A DNA stretch of 64,000 nucleotides from Sodalis praecaptivus (lineage in GTDB: Bacteria; Pseudomonadota; Gammaproteobacteria; Enterobacterales; Enterobacteriaceae): positions 4,268,760 to 4,332,759 of the forward strand of contig NZ_CP006569.1 in the NCBI RefSeq assembly GCF_000517425.1. Reading direction: 5' to 3'. Below, one piece after another: positions 58,382 to 64,000 of this stretch. The translations under genes were made by a program, and so were the position numbers. Position 1 is the first letter of the stretch; every line of letters begins with the position of its first letter. The notes under the pieces are model-generated. The model was given only the letters and a program-made list of their open reading frames with translations, had not been told where the DNA came from and searched no databases.

Positions 58382-59524
58382 TTACTCCGTTCCGCGCAGC
58401 GAATCTTGATAAAGTTGATTCAGGGTGTCAAAGGTGGCTTTGCTGCTGCCGCCCCGCATGACGAAGTCGCGCACGCCATGTCCGGCGTGATCCTGAAAGT
58501 TAAGAAAACCGTTGTAGCGCGGCCGCTTGGCCGACCTGTCGAGGGTCATTAGCGTATCGGCGAAAAAGTCGAGGCTGCGGCGGTTGACCTCGGCGTCAAT
58601 CCAGGCCGCACGATGACCGGGCTGGCCGCCGGTATCAAAAAACAGCGTTTTCTGTATCGCCGCTGAAGCGGTATAGCGTAGGTAATCCAGCGCAATGTCC
58701 CGGTGCTGGCTATGCGCCGAAATCGCCAGACCCGTTCCGCCGAGCACGGTCCGCAATGCGTTGCCGTGATAGCTCACCACATCGGTAGCCTTAAGCAGGT
58801 AGCGGGCATATCCGCGCCGCGAGTAATTGGAATAGCCATAGGCGAACGGGCAGTAACTCCAACGATCCTCTTGCGATAGCGTTTCATGGATTTGTATCGG
58901 ATCGGCGTCAAAAATGGCCTCGGGACAATATGACGCCAGTTCGCGCAGCGTCTCCAGCGCCTCGATACCGGTTTCACGATCGGTAATGGTCTCGCCGTCA
59001 AACCAGGTGCCGCCGCGAGTGGCGCACAGCATGAGAAAATCCATCAATAAATTGATGGGGATACCGGCATAGATCACGCGCCCCGCCTGCGCCAGGGCGA
59101 GCAGGTGATCCCAAGTGGTAGGCAGACTAAAGCGCCCCGCCGCCAGATGATCCGGGCGATACACGGCTATCGGCGTGGCGGCATCAATGGCCAGCGCGCT
59201 CTGGCAACCATTGAATTCATAGCTTTCATAAGAGCCACCTACCGAGTTCGCTTTCTGATCGGCGAGATACCCCGCCGGTAAATACTGCTGCAACGGCAAT
59301 AACAGCGATTTTTCCACCACAAAACCGGCCCAGGGATGATCAATTACCAGCAAATCATATTGCTGCGCCAAAGTATCAAGGCTGCCATCGGCGAAGGCCT
59401 GCAGCGAGCGCTTTTCCCATTGAATATTCACCTCTGGATGCAGTTCACCAAACCGCTGAGCCGTGGCGACCACCGATGTGTATCCCCGGCTGTGCCCCCA
59501 GGTGATCCCCCGTAATGTCACCAT
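58382..59524 (-). CDS. Extracellular solute-binding-like protein lacking a signal peptide
   Basis: 380 residues, solute-binding protein family 1 (maltose-binding fold). The start M-V-T-L-R-G-I-T-W-G-H-S-R-G-Y enters the first beta strand directly; there is no signal peptide or lipobox. It continues with ATAQRFGELHPEVNIQWEKRSL, DLLVIDHPWAG and C-terminal ISAHSQHRDIALDYLRY. AAGGAG lies five bases before the ATG and no longer in-frame start is seen. No ABC permease or ATPase gene is near. It is first in an operon with two CoA transferases. It may act as a cytoplasmic binding protein or ligand sensor; either role would be unusual. Confidence 0.75.
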   Translation of the reverse strand: MVTLRGITWGHSRGYTSVVATAQRFGELHPEVNIQWEKRSLQAFADGSLDTLAQQYDLLVIDHPWAGFVVEKSLLLPLQQYLPAGYLADQKANSVGGSYESYEFNGCQSALAIDAATPIAVYRPDHLAAGRFSLPTTWDHLLALAQAGRVIYAGIPINLLMDFLMLCATRGGTWFDGETITDRETGIEALETLRELASYCPEAIFDADPIQIHETLSQEDRWSYCPFAYGYSNYSRRGYARYLLKATDVVSYHGNALRTVLGGTGLAISAHSQHRDIALDYLRYTASAAIQKTLFFDTGGQPGHRAAWIDAEVNRRSLDFFADTLMTLDRSAKRPRYNGFLNFQDHAGHGVRDFVMRGGSSKATFDTLNQLYQDSLRGTE

Positions 59525-59712
59525 AATTGCTCCTTTTTGGAATTCTGATCACATAAAATTGGTACTACCACGCTACCATTGAGGCACAGCATTAGCCGAT
59601 TTTGTAGTGAAAGCTGGCGAAAATGTGATCGCCGCTGAAAAAAAATAAGCAGGACAATATTTAGGTTGAATATTGAAAAAAGGAGGATTAGCTTCCCTGT
59701 GAGTTTCTCATA

Positions 59713-59763
59713 AAGAACTTCTGTTCACATATAAGAACAAACAATTATCCGCGATGTTCTTTA
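59713..59763. promoter_or_regulatory. AAGAAC/GTTCT repeat cluster in divergent promoter
   Basis: AAGAAC at 59713 and 59733, and TGTTC at 59722 and 59755, alternate in direction within 50 bases; the pair GTTC-8-GAAC forms a central inverted repeat. It lies just upstream of the RhaT-like gene and 190 bases from the solute-binding-like gene. It could be an operator for the nearby IclR or GntR protein. Confidence 0.4.
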
Positions 59764-59794
59764 GACAACAAAGATAATTCATAGGAGAGACGCT

Positions 59795-60805
59795 ATGCTG
59801 GCGGGATTTATCGTTTTAATGATCGCTTGTCTGTTTCAGGGAAGTTTCGGCCTTGGAATGAAAAATTACCGGCCTTTCTCATGGGAGGCTTTTTGGATCA
59901 TCTTTTCTGTTATCGGAATATTGCTAATTCCCATTCTCTGGACCGGGATCGAAGTACCGGGATTCCTGCGCTATATCCTGGCAACGCCCACCTGGGTATT
60001 GGCCATTGCGGCCGCCTGCGGGTTCCTATGGGGCATCAGCGCTATCTGGTACGGCAAAGGCATCGACAGCATCGGTCTGTCGTTAACCGTGGGCATCAAT
60101 ACCGGCGTGGGTTGCTCTCTCGGCTCGCTTATCCCGTTATTCATCCTGGGCAATATCCCTGCCGCCCGTTCGCTTACGTGGCTACTGGCGGGAATGGCGG
60201 TGATGATCGTCGGGGTCGCCATTATCACCCGCGCCGGAATCTTAAAAGATCAACAGTCAAAGCTTGAAATTACGCGAGTAAAGAATGAAAAATTTGTCAG
60301 TGGGTTGCTAATGGCGCTGGCATCCGGCTTCGGCACCGCCGCCATGAATATCGGCTACACCTACGCCAGCCGCGCCAGCGCGCTCGCCGTCGCCGACGGC
60401 ATCAATCCCGTAAGCGCCAGCCTGATCGCTTATGTGATCGTCTTTGCCTCCGGCGGGTTTATTTCCAATATAGGTTACGCGCTGTGGATGCTGAACAAGA
60501 ACCACACCTTCAGCGATTTTTCGCGTCCAGGCTCATCCTTTGCCTGGTTCAAGGCGCTGCTCACCGGCTGCATCTGGTTCGGCGCGCTCGGCTTATATGC
60601 TAAATCGACCGCCTTGCTGGGTGATTTGGGCCCGGTTATCGGCTGGATTGCTTTCCTTTCCGGGGCTTTGATTATATCCAACGCCTGGGCATTAAAAACC
60701 GGCGAATGGCGCGGATATGAGCGGCCTAAAAAAGTGATGCTCCTGGGGAACGTGGTGCTTGTGCTCTCGGTCGCTATCGTCGGTTATGCCAACGGACTGG
60801 CCTAA
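59795..60805 (+). CDS. RhaT-family sugar:proton symporter
   Basis: 336 residues with ten predicted spans, belonging to the L-rhamnose/proton symporter family. It keeps the family segments SFGLGMKNYRPFSWEAFWII, FLWGISAIWYGKGIDSIGLSL, GVGCSLGSLIPLF and GTAAMNIGYTYASRASA. It probably imports a 6-deoxyhexose or related sugar; similarity to RhaT is partial, so rhamnose itself is not assured. GGAG precedes the ATG. First gene of a five-gene operon reaching the right edge, with a RhaM-like mutarotase as the last visible gene. Confidence 0.83.
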   Translation: MLAGFIVLMIACLFQGSFGLGMKNYRPFSWEAFWIIFSVIGILLIPILWTGIEVPGFLRYILATPTWVLAIAAACGFLWGISAIWYGKGIDSIGLSLTVGINTGVGCSLGSLIPLFILGNIPAARSLTWLLAGMAVMIVGVAIITRAGILKDQQSKLEITRVKNEKFVSGLLMALASGFGTAAMNIGYTYASRASALAVADGINPVSASLIAYVIVFASGGFISNIGYALWMLNKNHTFSDFSRPGSSFAWFKALLTGCIWFGALGLYAKSTALLGDLGPVIGWIAFLSGALIISNAWALKTGEWRGYERPKKVMLLGNVVLVLSVAIVGYANGLA

Positions 60806-60821
60806 TATAATGGAGAAACCT

Positions 60822-61883
60822 ATGTCATTGTCAACGAAACACCCCTTGCCTGTTAACCCCAAAGCGATTGCCATTATCGGCGCCGGCGGCATCGTCACCG
60901 ACTCGCATTTGCCGGCCTACCGCAAAGCCGGTTTTACGGTGTTCGCCCTGTACGATCGCGATAAGCAAAAAGCAAAAAACGTGGCGGAACAGTGGCACAT
61001 CCCCCACTGCTGCGACACATTGGAGGACTTGATAGTGCGTGGCGCGCAGGAAGGGTGCGTTTTTGATATCGCCGTCCCGGCGTCCGAAATTCTGACCATC
61101 CTGCAAAAACTGCCCGCACGCGCCGGTGTCCTCATTCAAAAACCGATGGGTGAAACCCTGGCGCAGGCCCAGGCCATCCTCGACTGCTGCCGGCAAAAAG
61201 GGCTTATCGCCGGCATCAATTTTCAACTGCGCCGCGCGCCCTTTATGATGGCCGCTAAACAGCTGGTGACGGAAGGCAAATTGGGAGATATCCACGATGT
61301 CGAAATGCGCGTGATCTGTCAGACGCCGTGGAACCTGTGGCAATTCCTGTATGAAAAAGAAAGGATGGAAGTCAATTACCACAGCATTCACTACATTGAT
61401 GTGATCCGCTATTTCCTGGGCGATCCGCAGGCGGTTTATTGTAAAACGATGAAACATCCCAAAATGTTGGAATTGGCGCAAACGCGTTCGTCCATTATTC
61501 TGGATTATGGCGATATAGTACGTGCCAATATTCATACCAATCACGGTCATGATTACGCGCCGGATAAACAGGAATGTTTTTTCAAAATTGAAGGCACCCG
61601 GGGCGCCATCAAAATTCAGATTGGCGTGATCCTGAATTACCCCCAAGGATCCGTCGATAAGTTTGAATATATTCTCGATGACGGTAAAGGGTGGCGGGAA
61701 ATGTCCATCGACGGCACCTGGTTCCCGGACGCTTTTATCGGCCCGATGGCGGGCCTGCAATGCAAAATGGAAGATGAGAATTACCCCTACCTTAATAGCG
61801 TCGAGGATGCCTGGAAAACCATGTGCGTGGTGGAAGCCTGTTACCGTTCATCCGCAACAGGCGCCACCCCGGTATCCTATTAG
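60822..61883 (+). CDS. Gfo/Idh/MocA-family oxidoreductase
   Basis: 353 residues. NAD(P)-binding N-terminal domain with IAIIGAGGIVTDSHLPAYRKAG; the family E-K-P signature appears as LIQKPMGETL, with Gln in place of Glu. The C-terminal substrate domain includes NYHSIHYIDVIRYFLGDPQ, where HSIHYID may hold the catalytic His. These enzymes oxidise or epimerise sugars with NAD(P). The ATG at 60822 has GGAG six bases upstream and follows the transporter by 16 bases; an ATG at 60810 is possible. The next gene is a lactonase-type amidohydrolase, so sugar oxidation to a lactone is the simplest role. Confidence 0.83.
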   Translation: MSLSTKHPLPVNPKAIAIIGAGGIVTDSHLPAYRKAGFTVFALYDRDKQKAKNVAEQWHIPHCCDTLEDLIVRGAQEGCVFDIAVPASEILTILQKLPARAGVLIQKPMGETLAQAQAILDCCRQKGLIAGINFQLRRAPFMMAAKQLVTEGKLGDIHDVEMRVICQTPWNLWQFLYEKERMEVNYHSIHYIDVIRYFLGDPQAVYCKTMKHPKMLELAQTRSSIILDYGDIVRANIHTNHGHDYAPDKQECFFKIEGTRGAIKIQIGVILNYPQGSVDKFEYILDDGKGWREMSIDGTWFPDAFIGPMAGLQCKMEDENYPYLNSVEDAWKTMCVVEACYRSSATGATPVSY

Positions 61884-61904
61884 AAAGCCATCAGGAGGCA
61901 CGTC

Positions 61905-62771
61905 GTGCTGCACATTACCGATACGCATCTTCATTTGTGGGATCTGTCCCGTTTCCGGCTTCCGTGGCTGGAGGCGGTACCGGCGCTGCAGCACGATGTG
62001 GCGTGGCAGGATTACCCGACCGGCGACCGCAACGGTCGCTGGCGCATCGATCGGGCGCTGTACGTGGAAGTGGACGTTGCCCCCGACCAACGGCAGCAGG
62101 AAGCGGACTACCTGCGCGAGCTGTGCGAAGACTCCGCCAATTCTGTCTGCGGTGGCATCATCTCGATGGATTTGCAGCAACCGGACGCCGTCGCGCGCTG
62201 GCGGGAGGCGGGGCTGTTCCATCGCTGGGTGAAAGGCGTCAGGCACGTTTTGCACGTGCCCGGCCAGCCGCCCGGCAGTTGCCTGACGCCCGTATTCATC
62301 TCAAATGTCATCGCTCTTGGCGACGCCGGTCTATGCTTTGAGGCCTGCGTGCGTAATGAAGAGTTGGGTGACGTGACCGGTATTGCGCGCCAAACGCCGC
62401 GAACCGATATGGTATTGAATCATATGGGGAACGTGGATGCCGAGCGCCTGAGGCATGACGCGAACTACTCCCGGCGCTGGCGGCGCAATCTGCAATCGCT
62501 GGCGGCGTGCGACAACGTCTTCTGCAAGGTCTCCGGCGTTATAACCCCTCCCAAAGCCGATATTAACCTGGTCCGCCCCGCCGTGGATATTGCCCTCAAC
62601 ACGTTCAGCCGCGACAAAGTGGTTTTTGCCAGCAATTTCCCCGTCTGCGATCTCGGGACGGGAATGACGCCGTGGATCGATGTGATGATAGATATCACTC
62701 ATGAATTCGGCGTTGACTATCAGGCCAGACTGTTTAGCGCTAATGCCGCGCGGCTTTATCGGTTGTCATGA
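61905..62771 (+). CDS. Amidohydrolase-2 family protein, probable sugar lactonase
   Basis: 288 residues, GTG start with AGGAGG six bases upstream. The metal-binding H-x-H is at the N-terminus (TDTHLHLWD), with conserved KGVRHVLHVPG, DMVLNHMGN and VVFASNFPVCD. The group includes L-fucono- and L-rhamnono-lactonases and pyrone dicarboxylate hydrolases. In this operon, after an NAD-dependent dehydrogenase and before a DapA-type aldolase, hydrolysis of a sugar lactone to its acid is the best guess. It is 21 bases downstream of the dehydrogenase. Confidence 0.82.
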   Translation: MLHITDTHLHLWDLSRFRLPWLEAVPALQHDVAWQDYPTGDRNGRWRIDRALYVEVDVAPDQRQQEADYLRELCEDSANSVCGGIISMDLQQPDAVARWREAGLFHRWVKGVRHVLHVPGQPPGSCLTPVFISNVIALGDAGLCFEACVRNEELGDVTGIARQTPRTDMVLNHMGNVDAERLRHDANYSRRWRRNLQSLAACDNVFCKVSGVITPPKADINLVRPAVDIALNTFSRDKVVFASNFPVCDLGTGMTPWIDVMIDITHEFGVDYQARLFSANAARLYRLS

Positions 62772-62832
62772 TTAAAGCGTTCACTCCCGGCAACGGGCAA
62801 CGTCACACTTTCATTCAAGCAGGAGAAAAAGT

Positions 62833-63735
62833 ATGTCCGTGAAGTTTAGAGGGGTCATTCCACCGGTTCCGACGCTATTTGACGATCGGGAGCAGTTTGA
62901 CGAAGCGGCGATGGGGCGGCTTATCGATCATTTGCTGACCACCGAGGTTGATGGGCTATTTTTCCTCGGCAGCGCCGGGGAATTCGCGCACATGTCGGAC
63001 GCGCTGCGCACGCAGGTAATGAAGTTTTGCATTGGCCATGTCGCCGGCCGCAAGCCCGTGCTGGTGGGGATTGCCCATTCGGGCACCCAGGCGACGTTGG
63101 CCTTCGGCCGGTTGGCGCAGGAATATGGCGCGGACGGCGTGGTGGTGGTGAACCCGTGGTATAACCCGCTGGCGGAAGACTATCTCTTTGAACATTACCG
63201 CTATATTGCCGAGAATCTTCCGTTGCCCATCGTGCTGTATAATTTCCCGGGGCTGACGGGCCAATCCATTCCGGTAGCATGCATCGTCCGCCTGGCGCAG
63301 ACGTGCCCGAATATCGTTGGCCTTAAGGATACCGTGGACACCCTGAGCCATATTCGCGAGGTGATCCACGCCGTCAAGCCTGTGCGCCCTGATTTTGCCG
63401 TGTTTGCCGGCTATGACGAATACCTGCTCGGTACGTTGATCCTCGGCGGCGACGGCGCTATTCCCGCCAGCGCCAATTTCGCCCCAGAGCTCACCTGCGG
63501 GATTTATCGCCACTGGCGGCAGGGCGAGTATGACCAGGCCAATGCTCTGCAAAGCCGGCTGTCGTGGATCCCTGCCCTCTACGGGCTGGATGTGCCGTTC
63601 TATAACGTCGTGAAATATGCCCTGACACAGATCGGACTGGAGATTCCCGTACATTCGCTACGCCCTACCGGTCCGCTCACTGAGCAGCGCAAAGGCCAAA
63701 TTCGTGAAGCGCTGGCGCGCAGCAAGATTATTTAA
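62833..63735 (+). CDS. DapA/NAL-family aldolase or dehydratase
   Basis: 300 residues, class I aldolase barrel of the dihydrodipicolinate synthase/N-acetylneuraminate lyase family. The carboxylate-binding motif is GSAGE (residues 46-50), the catalytic Tyr is Tyr136 (LYNFPGL) and the Schiff-base Lys is Lys165 (IVGLKDT). Members cleave 2-keto-3-deoxy sugar acids (YagE, YjhH) or dehydrate them. Coming after a dehydrogenase and lactonase, it probably acts on the 2-keto-3-deoxy acid. A sugar-acid dehydratase is missing from the visible operon and may lie to the right. GGAG precedes the ATG. Confidence 0.85.
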   Translation: MSVKFRGVIPPVPTLFDDREQFDEAAMGRLIDHLLTTEVDGLFFLGSAGEFAHMSDALRTQVMKFCIGHVAGRKPVLVGIAHSGTQATLAFGRLAQEYGADGVVVVNPWYNPLAEDYLFEHYRYIAENLPLPIVLYNFPGLTGQSIPVACIVRLAQTCPNIVGLKDTVDTLSHIREVIHAVKPVRPDFAVFAGYDEYLLGTLILGGDGAIPASANFAPELTCGIYRHWRQGEYDQANALQSRLSWIPALYGLDVPFYNVVKYALTQIGLEIPVHSLRPTGPLTEQRKGQIREALARSKII

Positions 63736-63752
63736 CCGCGGAGGGAAATAGT

Positions 63753-64000
63753 ATGAGACCCATTCAGCGTTTTGGTGGCGTGATCAAAGTTAAGCCCGAA
63801 AAATATGCCTATTATGCGAAATTACATGCTAATCCCTGGCCCGATGTTAATGCCATGATCAAAGAATGTAATATTGCCAATTATTCTATTTACTTTAAGG
63901 ATGGCTATCTCTTCAGTTATTACGAATATCATGGCGATAATTATCAGGACGACATGAAAAAAATGGCTGCGGATCCGGTTACCCAACGATGGTGGGCTGA
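63753..64000 (+). CDS. L-rhamnose mutarotase-like protein (3' end outside window)
   Basis: The first 82 codons of a gene that continues past the right edge. The start M-R-P-I-Q-R-F-G-G-V has GGAGG before it, 17 bases after the aldolase stop. The RhaM/DUF718 pattern is visible: YYAKLHANPWPDV with the likely catalytic His25, NYSIYFKDGYLFSYYEY, and DPVTQRWW. Mutarotases of this family interconvert anomers of L-rhamnose or related deoxysugars. Its presence supports a deoxyhexose as the operon substrate. Confidence 0.88.
   Translation, partial: MRPIQRFGGVIKVKPEKYAYYAKLHANPWPDVNAMIKECNIANYSIYFKDGYLFSYYEYHGDNYQDDMKKMAADPVTQRWWA

Overview
The window reads as a chromosomal segment of a GC-rich member of the Enterobacterales. 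Many proteins follow the E. coli Fuc, Xyl, Kba/Aga, OsmC and TreA sequences closely over full length. A Sodalis-like or related Pectobacteriaceae genome is my guess from GC content and flavour; this is recollection, not a search result. I saw no rRNA, tRNA, insertion sequence, prophage or CRISPR array. Gene content is dominated by sugar uptake and catabolism and the genes look intact. The unusual part is the intergenic DNA, which holds about ten short tandem-repeat arrays and several candidate leader peptides or RNAs.

Layout. 1-4.1 kb: a class I aldolase cut by the left edge, an L-xylulokinase-like FGGY kinase and a serine hydrolase of the D-aminopeptidase type. 4.1-11.1 kb: a complete L-fucose locus, fucA divergent from fucP-fucI-fucK-fucU-fucR, with a repeated GGGCAAAT motif in the divergent promoter region. 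11.1-16.7 kb: a FemAB/GNAT-like protein, a Tat-exported beta-carbonic anhydrase, a Tat-exported type I dehydroquinase and a fused ABC exporter, separated by repeat arrays. 16.9-22 kb: an overlapping operon for amino-galactose/tagatose catabolism (ROK kinase, agaR, kbaZ, agaS, kbaY) without PTS genes. 23.2-24.7 kb: an ArsR regulator divergent from a XenA-type ene-reductase. 25-33.6 kb: D-xylose genes, xylFGH divergent from xylA-xylB-xylR.

33.6-37.8 kb holds the most informative unit: an mgtC-mgtB magnesium operon with four small elements that are easy to miss. These are a sigma70 promoter overlapping a PhoP-type half-site, a proline-rich leader ORF before mgtC, an MgtL-like leader ORF (M-N-E-P-P...) plus a C-rich tract between mgtC and mgtB, and a 32-residue single-span membrane peptide directly after mgtB that sits where Salmonella has mgtR. 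37.8-40 kb is a gene desert with two 9-bp repeat arrays. 40-51.5 kb carries an MFS transporter with a divergent LysR regulator, periplasmic trehalase, glutamate dehydrogenase, a GabP-like permease and two zinc alcohol dehydrogenases. The first dehydrogenase is preceded by about 140 nt that fold on paper into a multibranched RNA.

51.6-64 kb: an RhtA-like exporter, an AA10 (LPMO-like) protein whose first copper-ligand histidine is not at the expected mature N-terminus, OsmC, and a large sugar-acid locus. The locus contains GntR and IclR regulators, a leftward operon of an apparently signal-less solute-binding-like protein with two class III CoA transferases, and a divergent rightward operon of RhaT-like symporter, Gfo/Idh/MocA dehydrogenase, amidohydrolase, DapA-family aldolase and a rhamnose-mutarotase-like protein cut by the right edge. 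The second operon looks like a non-phosphorylating deoxy-sugar pathway, in contrast to the phosphorylating fuc pathway at the left end.
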